Made by a program: the position numbers and the translations under genes
Part shown: positions 1-7,828 of the stretch, one piece after another
Layout of the letters: each line of letters opens with the position of its first letter
How positions within the stretch are numbered: position 1 is the first letter of the stretch
Origin: RGIG2206 sp045648425
Lineage (GTDB): Bacteria > Bacillota > Clostridia > Oscillospirales > Acutalibacteraceae
Assembly (NCBI GenBank): GCA_045648425.1
Contig: JAZRNV010000113.1
Location: forward strand, 1-37,424
DNA: 37,424 nt
Direction: 5' to 3'
Notes under the pieces: generated by a model
Databases searched by the model: none
What the model saw: the letters and a program-made list of their open reading frames with translations, nothing else
Told to the model about the DNA's origin: nothing

Positions 1-141
1 GATATAGCAAAATTAAATTCTATATTTAATTTTGCACAACATTCATTGCAATGGATATGGACAAATTTTCAAAGAAAATTTGCCGCAAAATCAAAGATTT
101 TGTGTCGAAACAAGTTTGTTTCGACTAACCATAACCATTAT
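1..141. repeat. Partial copy of a hairpin-rich MITE-like repeat element (copy 1)
   Basis: This stretch matches 19050-19191 almost base for base. Outside the loop of the first hairpin I see one substitution, G in TGTGTCGAAAC here against A in the other copy. It holds four consecutive stem-loops: arms 7-18/24-35, 62-70/74-82, 86-92/96-102 and 104-113/116-125. The loop of the first hairpin differs in sequence and by one base between copies while its 12-bp stem is unchanged. Identity stops at CATTAT (136-141), which is the right terminal inverted repeat of the complete copy. The left end lies outside the window. It sits just upstream of the promoter of the SEDS gene. Confidence 0.85.
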
Positions 142-176
142 TATAGCATATTTTCAAACTAATTTAAAGTATTGAC

Positions 177-205
177 TTGAACTTATTTAAAGAATAATTT
201 ATAAT
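177..205 (+). promoter_or_regulatory. Sigma-A-type promoter of the rodA-mtaB-eamA operon
   Basis: TTGAAC at 177-182 and TATAAT at 200-205 are separated by 17 bases. Transcription would start near 212, just before the strong AAAGGAGGTG ribosome site at 224-233. No other good -35/-10 pair is visible between the repeat element and the gene. Confidence 0.7.
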
Positions 206-240
206 TACCGTATAAACTATTTTAAAGGAGGTGTCGGTCA

Positions 241-1383
241 TTGTCAAGATTGTGGAGCCGCTTTGCCGATTTTATTCGTGAAACAGACAAGTTTTTGCTT
301 TCTACCTGCCTGTTTGCCGCCTTTTACGGCGCCTTTATAATTTTATCTGCAACCAGATTTACGGGCAGCACTCGTTTCTTTCTTGTTCATCTGTTGGGAA
401 CAGGCATCGGCTTGATTTTGGCCGTCATCGTTTCTAAAATCGCCCCCTACGAGCGGCTACTGAAGCTTTGGCCCATTTGGGCAGGCATTGCCGTGTTTTT
501 GGTTGGGCTTACCTTCTTTTTCGGATATGCTCCCGTCGGTACCGACGATAAGGCCTGGCTGAGATTGCCCGGCAATATGTCTTTTCAGCCCAGTGAGCTG
601 CTGAAAATTGCCTTTGTTATTACCTTTGCCAAGCACGTCGGTGCAGTCGAATCAAAAATCAACACCTTTAAAAACCTCTTTTTGCTTTGTGTTCACGGTG
701 CTCTGCCCGTTTTGTTCATACATTTTCAGGGTGATGACGGCACCGCCCTTGTGCTTGCAGTTATGTTTATATCAATGATGTTTGCAGCAGGGGTTAAGCT
801 GCGCTATTTTGCCATCTTTTTTGGGCTGGTAGCGGCATGCTTGCCCATTCTGTGGTTTGGCGTTATGGACGATATGCAAAAAGAGCGCTTTATGATTCTC
901 TTTAATCCCGAGGCCGACCTTTACGGTTCGGGCTGGCAGCAATGGCGCGCCCGTCTTGCTCTCGCCAACGGCGGCTTTTGGGGGCAAGGATATATGAAGG
1001 GCGAAATCGTTCAGGGCAACCAGCTTCCCAAGGGCTATAACGACTTTATCTTTGCCTCGGCGGGTGAAGAGCTTGGCATGTTTGGCCTGCTTGTTATTAT
1101 TTTGCTGCTGGGCGCCATCTGCGTAAGATTGCTTGTTATCGCCCACCGCGCCAAGGACAAGCCGGGCAATATCATCTGCACCGGCATCTTCGGTATGCTG
1201 GCCGCCCAGTCTATTCTTAACATTGGTATGTGTATCTCGGTGCTTCCCGTTGTTGGTGTTACCCTGCCCCTTTTCAGCGCAGGCGGCACCTCGGTTATGA
1301 CCACCTTTATAAGCATCGGTCTTGCCAACAACGTTCATATGCACCGCGCCAACAGGGTTATGCATCTTATTGATGATATGTAG
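241..1383 (+). CDS. rodA: SEDS-family peptidoglycan polymerase (FtsW/RodA/SpoVE type)
   Basis: This polytopic membrane protein of 380 residues belongs to the SEDS glycosyltransferases, which polymerise lipid II into glycan strands with a class B penicillin-binding protein. Family motifs are visible: PSELLKIAFV after the second to third membrane segments, the extracellular loop ending in GYNDFIFASAGEELG (its Asp matches the residue essential in RodA/FtsW), and the C-terminal LPLFSAGGTSVMTTFISIGL. Start TTG at 241 follows AAAGGAGGTG with a 7-base gap, so the start is secure. It is the first gene of a three-gene run with mtaB two bases downstream. The length (380) and single-copy context favour a RodA-type elongation enzyme, but FtsW or SpoVE cannot be excluded without comparison to the other SEDS genes of the genome. 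No partner PBP is adjacent. Confidence 0.85.
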   Translation: MSRLWSRFADFIRETDKFLLSTCLFAAFYGAFIILSATRFTGSTRFFLVHLLGTGIGLILAVIVSKIAPYERLLKLWPIWAGIAVFLVGLTFFFGYAPVGTDDKAWLRLPGNMSFQPSELLKIAFVITFAKHVGAVESKINTFKNLFLLCVHGALPVLFIHFQGDDGTALVLAVMFISMMFAAGVKLRYFAIFFGLVAACLPILWFGVMDDMQKERFMILFNPEADLYGSGWQQWRARLALANGGFWGQGYMKGEIVQGNQLPKGYNDFIFASAGEELGMFGLLVIILLLGAICVRLLVIAHRAKDKPGNIICTGIFGMLAAQSILNIGMCISVLPVVGVTLPLFSAGGTSVMTTFISIGLANNVHMHRANRVMHLIDDM

Positions 1384-1385
1384 GT

Positions 1386-2681
1386 ATGAGTATGAAGTTT
1401 TATTTTTTTACTTTAGGTTGCAAGGTCAACCAATACGAGACCGGCGTTATGCAAAAGGCCGTAACCGATGCGGGCCATCAAATTGTAGAGGCAGGCGAAA
1501 ATCCCGACGTTGCAGTTATTAACTCCTGCACCGTTACGGGAGAAAGCGACCGCAAAACCAGACAAACGGTCAGACGGCTCAAGCGAAACAATCCCTCTGC
1601 CGTTCTTGTGCTGACGGGCTGCTTGCCCCAGGCACTTAAAGAGGATGCCCTTTCTCTTAAAGAAGCCGACGTAATATTGGGCAACGGCTCAAACCACCGT
1701 CTTTTGCAGGCGGTGGAGCATTTTTTTGCAACTAAAGAGAGAGTGGTGGATATAATCCCCCACCAAAAAGGGGATGCCTTCTGCACCCCCACCATTGACC
1801 GTTTTCCCGAGCGTACCAGGGCCTATATAAAAATCCAAGACGGCTGCGAGCGCTTTTGCACCTATTGCATCATCCCCTCGGCAAGAGGATATGTGCGCTC
1901 TAAAGCTCCCGACATTATAAAATCGGAGGTCGAGCTGTTAGCGGCCAACGGCCATAAAGAGATTGTGCTTGTGGGCATAAACCTTTCAACCTACGGAAAG
2001 GATTTCGGGCTCAATCTCTGCGACGCGGTAGACGCTGCCGCATCGGTCGAAGGGGTTGAGAGAGTGCGACTCGGCTCGCTGGAGCCCGACCTTTTCACCG
2101 ACGAAATGCTTGTACGACTTGCGGCTCAAAAAAAGCTGTGTCCGCAATTTCATCTCGCCCTGCAGTCGGGCTGTGATGCCACGCTGCGCCGTATGAACAG
2201 AAGGTATGACACCGCCTTTTATGCCGATTTGGTCAACCGAATCAGAGCCAATTTTCAAAACTGCTCAATCACCACCGATATAATGGTGGGCTTTGCAGGG
2301 GAAACCGACGAGGAGTTTGCCTGCTCGGTGAATTTTTTGAAAGAAATCGGCTTTGCGAGAAGCCACGTTTTTGCCTACTCTCGCCGTAAGGGCACCCCTG
2401 CCGACCGAATGAAGGGGCATCTGCCAAACTCCACAAAGCAAGAACGGTCGCGAATTATGATTGAGGCCGCCGTCCAATGCGAAAGGCAGTTTTTAGAAAC
2501 CCAGGTGGGACTTGTGTGTCCCGTCTTGTTTGAGCAAAGCGAAGACGGATATTGGTGGGGCTACACTCCCAACTATACTCAAGTGGGTGTAAAAAGCACC
2601 CATTGCCTGCAAGGCAAGGTTGTCAAGGTAAAAATCACCGAAGCAAAAGATACATATTGCATAGGTAAAACAGAGGAATAA
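1386..2681 (+). CDS. mtaB: tRNA t6A37 methylthiotransferase MtaB
   Basis: This radical-SAM enzyme converts N6-threonylcarbamoyladenosine at tRNA position 37 to its 2-methylthio form. The N-terminal UPF0004 domain carries the three cysteines for the auxiliary iron-sulfur cluster: C12 in TLGCKVNQYET, C48 in NSCTVTGESDRKTRQ and C79 in TGCLPQ. The radical-SAM CxxxCxxC motif is C154/C158/C161 in GCERFCTYCIIPSARG. A short C-terminal TRAM-like region follows. The 431-residue length fits MtaB rather than the longer MiaB, and TLGCKVNQYE is typical of MtaB. The gene begins 2 bases after the SEDS stop. ATG at 1392 is an alternative start, because the only upstream purine run (AGGT) is close to 1386. It ends 1 base before the next gene, so the three genes are probably cotranscribed. 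Confidence 0.92.
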   Translation: MSMKFYFFTLGCKVNQYETGVMQKAVTDAGHQIVEAGENPDVAVINSCTVTGESDRKTRQTVRRLKRNNPSAVLVLTGCLPQALKEDALSLKEADVILGNGSNHRLLQAVEHFFATKERVVDIIPHQKGDAFCTPTIDRFPERTRAYIKIQDGCERFCTYCIIPSARGYVRSKAPDIIKSEVELLAANGHKEIVLVGINLSTYGKDFGLNLCDAVDAAASVEGVERVRLGSLEPDLFTDEMLVRLAAQKKLCPQFHLALQSGCDATLRRMNRRYDTAFYADLVNRIRANFQNCSITTDIMVGFAGETDEEFACSVNFLKEIGFARSHVFAYSRRKGTPADRMKGHLPNSTKQERSRIMIEAAVQCERQFLETQVGLVCPVLFEQSEDGYWWGYTPNYTQVGVKSTHCLQGKVVKVKITEAKDTYCIGKTEE

Positions 2682-2682
2682 T

Positions 2683-3669
2683 ATGAAAAAATTTAAATCA
2701 GTTGCACTGCTGTTTATGACTGCCATAATCTGGGGCTTTGCCTTTGTGGCTCAGCTTGATTCGGCAGGCAAAATCGGCGGTTTCACCTATAACGGCACAC
2801 GCTTTTTGCTGGGTGCGGCCTCCCTTGTGCCCGTGATACTTATTTTTGACCGAGGCAAAAAATTCGCAAGCTTTTCTACTCACATTAAAAAGGGACTTGT
2901 TGCAGGGTTGCTGCTGTTCACCGCATCGTCTCTGCAGCAAATCGGCATTATAATCACCAACAGCGCAGGCAAGGCGGGCTTTTTGACGGGGCTTTACACT
3001 GTGCTTGTGCCCCTTATCAGCTTTGTTTTTTTGAAAAAGAAAAACGGCATCAATATCTGGGCAGGTGCAGGTCTTGCCCTATCGGGACTTTTTATGCTGT
3101 GTATTTTGGGCTCAAACACCAATTCATCGGGTGAGGCAGCCGAAAACGCCGGCATTATAGTAGAGTTTATTAAAAACTCGGTGCCCACCGCCGCCTTTGA
3201 ATGGGTAGGCATGGGTCTGCTCTTTATAAGCGCCTTCTTTTGGGCAATGCATATTATTTATATCGATTCAGTCATAGGTGAGCTGAGCTCTCTCAAGTTT
3301 TCGGCGGTGCAATTCATCATTTGCTCCTTGCTCAGCTGGGCGGTTGCTCTGCTTACAGAGGTCACCTCTCTGCAAAGCACTGCAGCACAAATCGGTGATG
3401 CGGGCATAGCCATTCTTTACGGCGGTCTGCTGTCGGTAGGAGTGGCATACACCTGCCAGACCATTGCTCAGCGCAACGCAAACCCCACCTTTGCCGCCAT
3501 TGTGCTGTCCACCGAAAGCATATTCAGCGCCATTGGCGAAATGCTCTTTTACATCATAATTTTAGGGCAAACCGATTATACGGGGCTTGGTCTTTGGGGC
3601 TATCTCGGGTGCGCCGTAATGTTTGCCGGCGTTGTGGTGTCTCAGCTTGAATTTAAAAAGAAATCTTAA
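2683..3669 (+). CDS. DMT-superfamily (EamA) transporter
   Basis: This 328-residue protein has about ten hydrophobic segments arranged as two EamA repeats. The first repeat opens with ALLFMTAIIWGFAFVAQLDSAGKIGGFTYNGTRFLLGA and the second has a similar WAMHIIYID...LKFSAVQFIICSL stretch. Members of this family export or import small metabolites such as amino acids or nucleosides, and the substrate cannot be read from sequence. The ATG at 2683 follows GAGGAATAAT, which includes the mtaB stop, so translation is probably coupled. It is the last gene of the run and is followed directly by a strong terminator. The long hydrophilic insert GSNTNSSGEAAENAG between segments of the first half is somewhat unusual. 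Confidence 0.85.
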   Translation: MKKFKSVALLFMTAIIWGFAFVAQLDSAGKIGGFTYNGTRFLLGAASLVPVILIFDRGKKFASFSTHIKKGLVAGLLLFTASSLQQIGIIITNSAGKAGFLTGLYTVLVPLISFVFLKKKNGINIWAGAGLALSGLFMLCILGSNTNSSGEAAENAGIIVEFIKNSVPTAAFEWVGMGLLFISAFFWAMHIIYIDSVIGELSSLKFSAVQFIICSLLSWAVALLTEVTSLQSTAAQIGDAGIAILYGGLLSVGVAYTCQTIAQRNANPTFAAIVLSTESIFSAIGEMLFYIIILGQTDYTGLGLWGYLGCAVMFAGVVVSQLEFKKKS

Positions 3670-3672
3670 TTA

Positions 3673-3715
3673 AACACAAAGGGTGCACACGCTGTGTGCA
3701 CCCTTTGTGTTTTTT
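3673..3715 (+). terminator. Rho-independent terminator after the eamA gene
   Basis: A perfect 18-bp stem (3673-3690 and 3694-3711) with the three-base loop GCT is followed by a run of T. It starts four bases after the transporter stop. The convergent YfhO gene ends at 3778, so the palindrome may also stop its transcript, although the T-run on that strand is weak. Confidence 0.92.
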
Positions 3716-3777
3716 ACATTATCAACCTTTAATATGGATGGTTTTGGAGACACCCGACGGTGCGTCTGCCGAAATTT

Positions 3778-6423
3778 TTAGTCTTCTGTTGTTTCAACTG
3801 CCTCGGGCTTAGGTTTTTTCTTAAACCATCCCTTTATGGTGCCAAGCACCTTTTTGGTTAGCTCTATATCCTCGGTGCTTTGCAGGGATTCGGCATCACA
3901 CTCGGCGGTAAGAGCCACATCCTGCCTTGCCCATTCGGCCTCAAGGGCGTTGCGCTCAACATTTTCTACCACGTGCTTTTGAGGATTCAGCTTGCGCAGA
4001 CGGTTATAGATAAGCAGATAGGCCGCCAAAGCTGCCGCCGACAAAATTGACACCGCAAGGCCTACGTAAAGGCCGGGAGTGGTGTAGTCAAAGCGAAGGG
4101 TGTGCTCCCCTTCAGGCACACGAACGGCCATAAAGCCAATGTTTACCTGCTCTATTTCAGCGGGCTTACCGTCTATTGTCACGCTCCAGCCGCGCTCGTA
4201 TGGCACAGCATAAAAGACAAGATTTTCGCGGCGCATATTGACCTTGCTTGTAAAGCCGCGGTTATCAGTTTCAAGAGGTGAGCTCACCACATTTTGCTGC
4301 AGCTTTTTGCAGTCGCTCAAATAGGCCGAATGTCCAAACTCATCAATGCCGGGCACGGTGTCATAATCCTTCACCTGCACCAAAATATCGGAGTGACGCT
4401 GAATTTGGGCATCGCTGAGCACCATGGCTTTAAGCATTACCTGCGCTTTGGATGAACTGAAAAAGCTGTTTACCGTTGCCTCGCTGACGCAATAATCATA
4501 GGTAAAGCCATAGGGTACAAAGCACTCGTTTTTATAAATCTTGAAGTCGTTTTGGGTTTCAAGATAGGTAAAGCCGGGCATAGCGTCATAACCACTTGAA
4601 TCAAAATTGTTACTGTCGGCGTTGCCGATATAATCAATAAGATATCTTACCGACAGCAGACCTCTGATAGCGTAATCCGAGGCCTCGGGACGGGTTGCCA
4701 CGCCTCTGTCTATGCCAACAAACTCGTAAAAGTCAAACACCGAGCCGGGCACGTTGGAATGAAAGGCCTGAATGGAGGGGTAACCCAAAAACATTGCCGT
4801 GTTATCGGTGCCCTCGTAGACATCTATTCGCTCACCGTCATTAATATCCAGCTCTAATTGCCCGTTTATAAGGGTGTGAGTCATATAGTAGCCGTTATCT
4901 CCGTTTTCGCGACCCCAGGCGATATGGCAAGAGGCATAAACCAGGGTTATAACACATATCGCCACCACACTCATACGCCAAAACAGAGGACGAGTGGTGC
5001 GCAAAATACTTAAGAAGGTGCCCTCGCTCATAGAGCGATTGTGTTTTCTGAAGCCCTGGCGCATTAACATCAGCACAAGGAAAACTCCCAGAGAGGTAAG
5101 AGCAATGGCCGCCATACCCCAGAAAAGTCGGTGATAGGTAGCTTTGGTCAGCTCGTAATCGCTGTTAGCGTTAGAGAAAAGTCCAAACAGGTGGAAGCCC
5201 TGCTCGTGACTGTACCAGGATGGCATCAATCCGATAGCAAGCGCAAAGGCAAGGGTTATGCCAAAGCTCCACCTGAATGCGGCCGCCCAATTAATATCGG
5301 TGCGCTCCAGCGCTTGCACCGACATAAGCACGCAAATGAGCACCGGCATATAAAACCATCGGGCATAATAGCCGTAGTTAAACATTGAAAAGGCGCTGTT
5401 AAGCACGGGTATAAAGGCCATAAAGCAGCAAAGAGTAAACATCCTCTTTTGCCAGGTGCCTTTGCAGGTCTGCAACCAGCCGATTACGCCCGTCATACCG
5501 AACAGAGGCAGCCATCCGCTTATAGAGGACCATTTGATGTCGGCATCGGGGAAGTATACGGGACGGGCAGGGTTGTCGGGTGGGAAGAAAAAGCTTTGAA
5601 TAATGTGAAGATTTATCTGGGGGCGAGAGTAGGTTATGGCATCCCATCCTGCGATAAAGCTGGTGGCTCGGTCGTTGCCGATGACGGTGAAATAGGTAGG
5701 AAACAGCACCGCCGCCGCCATTAACGCGCCAAGCACCGCCTCAAGAGCCAAAAAGAGGAAAAGACTAAAAGTTATCTTCCACCTTTTTGAAATGACCTTA
5801 ACGGCAAAATAAAGTATGCAGAAAATAGCCATTCCAAAAAAGAAATAATAGTTGTTAATGGCACACAAAAAAACAACAAAAGCAAAGGCACCCCTGCGAT
5901 TTTCGGTTACAAAAAGCTCCATTGACAGCAAAAGCAACGGAAAATAAATTATGGCCTCGTGAAAATGGTTGAAAAAGATGTTATAGATTGAAAAGCCCGA
6001 AAAGGCATAAAGCAACGCGCCTATAAGGGCGTTGTGAGTGTATCGGCAAAAGCGCCTTAAATAGCAATATGCCGTGAGAGAGGCGCAGCCAAACTTGAGC
6101 ATAAGCAGAGGACCCATCATATAGGGAACCCACGAGTTTGGGAAGGGCAAGGTCAGCCAAAAAAAGGGGCTGCCCACAAGATAAAAGCTGTAGGAGCCAA
6201 TAAAATCAACGCCTAAATCGGTGTGCCAATTCCAAAAAATGCCACCCTCTTTAACCGCCCTGTGGGCCAGCTGATAAAAGGGTATTTGTTGAACATTAAA
6301 GTCGCCGTAATATATAAAAGCGCCGTAATTTATAATCATTTGTGCGCCAAAAAACAGCGCCGCAACACCAAATGCAATAAAAAACGCTTGTAAATATCGC
6401 TCTTTTTGCTTTTTAATAAGCAT
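3778..6423 (-). CDS. YfhO-family polytopic membrane protein
   Basis: This 881-residue protein has an N-terminal membrane anchor, a large block of about a dozen transmembrane segments with GT-C-like features (short acidic/aromatic loop YYGDFNVQQIPFYQLAHRA after the first segment), an extracellular domain of about 250 residues, then a last membrane segment and a charged cytoplasmic tail of about 75 residues. The motif YERGWSVTIDGKPAEIEQVN and the ending GEHTLRFDYTTPGLYVGLAVSI before the last segment are hallmarks of bacterial YfhO proteins. Bacillus YfhO is implicated in glycosylation of lipoteichoic acid, and a similar role here is inference. The ATG at 6423 is chosen because GGAGG lies 6 bases upstream. 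A TTG further upstream (6438) overlaps that site and is rejected. The gene stands alone, divergent from the HD nucleotidase gene. Confidence 0.85.
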   Translation of the reverse strand: MLIKKQKERYLQAFFIAFGVAALFFGAQMIINYGAFIYYGDFNVQQIPFYQLAHRAVKEGGIFWNWHTDLGVDFIGSYSFYLVGSPFFWLTLPFPNSWVPYMMGPLLMLKFGCASLTAYCYLRRFCRYTHNALIGALLYAFSGFSIYNIFFNHFHEAIIYFPLLLLSMELFVTENRRGAFAFVVFLCAINNYYFFFGMAIFCILYFAVKVISKRWKITFSLFLFLALEAVLGALMAAAVLFPTYFTVIGNDRATSFIAGWDAITYSRPQINLHIIQSFFFPPDNPARPVYFPDADIKWSSISGWLPLFGMTGVIGWLQTCKGTWQKRMFTLCCFMAFIPVLNSAFSMFNYGYYARWFYMPVLICVLMSVQALERTDINWAAAFRWSFGITLAFALAIGLMPSWYSHEQGFHLFGLFSNANSDYELTKATYHRLFWGMAAIALTSLGVFLVLMLMRQGFRKHNRSMSEGTFLSILRTTRPLFWRMSVVAICVITLVYASCHIAWGRENGDNGYYMTHTLINGQLELDINDGERIDVYEGTDNTAMFLGYPSIQAFHSNVPGSVFDFYEFVGIDRGVATRPEASDYAIRGLLSVRYLIDYIGNADSNNFDSSGYDAMPGFTYLETQNDFKIYKNECFVPYGFTYDYCVSEATVNSFFSSSKAQVMLKAMVLSDAQIQRHSDILVQVKDYDTVPGIDEFGHSAYLSDCKKLQQNVVSSPLETDNRGFTSKVNMRRENLVFYAVPYERGWSVTIDGKPAEIEQVNIGFMAVRVPEGEHTLRFDYTTPGLYVGLAVSILSAAALAAYLLIYNRLRKLNPQKHVVENVERNALEAEWARQDVALTAECDAESLQSTEDIELTKKVLGTIKGWFKKKPKPEAVETTED

Positions 6424-6450
6424 GCTCGTCCTCCGCAAAAAATAATTATA

Positions 6451-6478
6451 TTGATATTATAACAGATAATGGTATAAT
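6451..6478 (+). promoter_or_regulatory. Candidate promoter of the yfbR-like gene
   Basis: TTGATA (6451-6456) and TATAAT (6473-6478) are spaced by 16 bases in the AT-rich divergent gap. The ribosome site AAAGGA and ATG at 6517 follow. The same gap must also carry the YfhO promoter on the other strand. TATAAT-like hexamers occur there but no convincing -35 accompanies them. Confidence 0.55.
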
Positions 6479-6516
6479 AATAAAGTAAAATTTACATATT
6501 TAAAGGATTTGTTGAT

Positions 6517-7098
6517 ATGAACAGTAATTTTTACGCTATGCTGGGGCGTATGAAATTTATAAATCGCTGGGGACTGATGAGAAACACCCGCAACGAAACC
6601 CTTAGCGAGCATTGTCTTGACGTGGCCTTTTTCGCCCACGCCCTTGTTATTATTCACAACAAAAAGTTCGGTGGCAACCTTAATCCCGAGCACGCCGCCT
6701 GCCTTGCAATGTTTCACGATGCATCAGAGATTATTACAGGAGATATGCCCACCCCCGTCAAGTATTTTAACCCCGAAATCCGCCAGGCCTACCAGGCGGC
6801 GGAGGAGGCGGCCTGCGACCGTCTTGTCGGCTACCTGCCCGATTATATGCAAGAGGATATTGCCCCTTTGATTTTGCAAAAGGATGAAGAGTATTATCCC
6901 TTTATCAAGGCGGCGGACAAGCTGAGCGCCCTTGCCAAATGCATTGAAGAAAGAGCTATGGGCAACAAAGAGTTTGCCGATGCCGAAAAATCCACCGAAA
7001 ACGCCATTAAAGCTTTGGGACTCGATGCTGCAGACGAGTTTTTGAAGGTGTTTATGAAATCCTACGGTATGACTCTTGACCGCCAAAGCGACAACTAA
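6517..7098 (+). CDS. HD-domain 5'-deoxynucleotidase, YfbR-like
   Basis: This soluble HD-domain phosphohydrolase has 193 residues, the size of E. coli YfbR, which dephosphorylates deoxynucleoside 5'-monophosphates. The metal-binding residues are visible in order: the early His in RNETLSEHCLDVAFFAHAL, the HD pair in MFHDASEIITGDMPTPVKYF, and the distal Asp in IKAADKLSALAKCIEER. YfbR-specific features are RWGLMRNTRNETLSEH and GDMPTPVK. AAAGGA precedes the ATG by about 9 bases. The next gene, a P-loop kinase, begins about 70 bases downstream with its own candidate promoter. A shared role in nucleotide metabolism is inference. Substrate preference is not readable from sequence. Confidence 0.85.
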   Translation: MNSNFYAMLGRMKFINRWGLMRNTRNETLSEHCLDVAFFAHALVIIHNKKFGGNLNPEHAACLAMFHDASEIITGDMPTPVKYFNPEIRQAYQAAEEAACDRLVGYLPDYMQEDIAPLILQKDEEYYPFIKAADKLSALAKCIEERAMGNKEFADAEKSTENAIKALGLDAADEFLKVFMKSYGMTLDRQSDN

Positions 7099-7106
7099 GC
7101 ACGCTC

Positions 7107-7133
7107 TTGACTTTAGCGAAGAATTAATATAAA
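7107..7133 (+). promoter_or_regulatory. Possible promoter of the P-loop kinase gene
   Basis: TTGACT (7107-7112) and TATAAA (7128-7133) are separated by only 15 bases, shorter than usual, so this is a weak call. The ribosome site AAGAGGT and the ATG at 7168 follow about 35 bases later. Confidence 0.35.
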
Positions 7134-7167
7134 ATTTTAAGAAAATATTAAAAGAGGTACTTAAATT

Positions 7168-7716
7168 ATGTCTAACGGTAAAATTGTTGCAGTAGTAGGT
7201 ATGTGTGGCTCAGGCAAATCGGTTGTCACCCAGGTTTTTACCGACGCCGGCTGGAGCTCGGTCTATTTTGGCGGTGTAACTATGGAGGAGCTGGAGCGAA
7301 GAGGTTTGCCCAAAAACGAAGCCAACGAGCGCTCTGTGCGTGAAGAACTGCGTGCCAAGCACGGATTGGCTGCCTACGCCGTTTTGTTGGCCGACCGCAT
7401 TGAGCAGTTTGCAAAGGAAGGCAACGTTGTGCTTGACGGCCTTTATTCTTGGTCTGAGTATAAATATTTGCAGGATAAGTTTGGCGATAAGCTGCACATT
7501 CTTGCTATCGTGACCGACCGCGGCGTGCGCTATTCCCGTCTGGCGACACGCACCATTCGACCCCTCACCGTTGCCGAGGCAACCGCTCGCGACTTTTCAG
7601 AAATTGAAAACCTCGAAAAGGGCGGCCCCATCTCTATTGCCGACCGTTTCATCACCAACAACGGCACCGCTGAAGAGCTTGTTGAAGCCGTTAAACGCTA
7701 TATGAACGAGATATAA
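7168..7716 (+). CDS. UPF0200-type P-loop nucleotide kinase-like protein
   Basis: This 182-residue protein has a Walker A loop at residues 11-18 (GMCGSGKS) right at the N-terminus, a Walker B-like VVLDGLYSWSEYKYL, and a basic lid region RLATRTIRPLTVAEATARDFSEIE. The layout resembles small NMP kinases and dephospho-CoA kinase. The sequence IVAVVGMCGSGKSVVTQVF and the tail ITNNGTAEELVEAVKRYM match the UPF0200 family, best known from archaea and of uncharacterised function. Bacterial members are often labelled dephospho-CoA kinase-like. AGAGGT precedes the ATG. A terminator follows the gene. I infer kinase activity on a small metabolite but not the substrate. Confidence 0.75.
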   Translation: MSNGKIVAVVGMCGSGKSVVTQVFTDAGWSSVYFGGVTMEELERRGLPKNEANERSVREELRAKHGLAAYAVLLADRIEQFAKEGNVVLDGLYSWSEYKYLQDKFGDKLHILAIVTDRGVRYSRLATRTIRPLTVAEATARDFSEIENLEKGGPISIADRFITNNGTAEELVEAVKRYMNEI

Positions 7717-7750
7717 CTCTATTCAAACTATATTTACCTATATTCAAAGA

Positions 7751-7784
7751 AAAACCTGCAATTTATTGTTGAATTGCAGGTTTT
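7751..7784 (+). terminator. Rho-independent terminator after the P-loop kinase gene
   Basis: A 13-bp stem AAAACCTGCAATT/AATTGCAGGTTTT (7751-7763 and 7772-7784) with an 8-base loop ends in TTTT followed by ATTAT. Confidence 0.85.
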
Positions 7785-7828
7785 ATTATGCTAAAATTAG
7801 CACAAACAATACGTAGGGAGCGCTTGTT

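Noticed and set aside
772..1365. A 197-codon - strand frame opposite the SEDS gene
   Set aside because: It is a shadow of a strongly supported coding sequence and has no recognisable motif or ribosome site. Similar antisense frames (8453-9190, 9940-10596, 15768-16373) were dropped for the same reason.
6424..6438. TTG at 6438 as the start of the YfhO-like gene
   Set aside because: It would place the GGAGG ribosome site inside the coding region. ATG at 6423 has ideal spacing.
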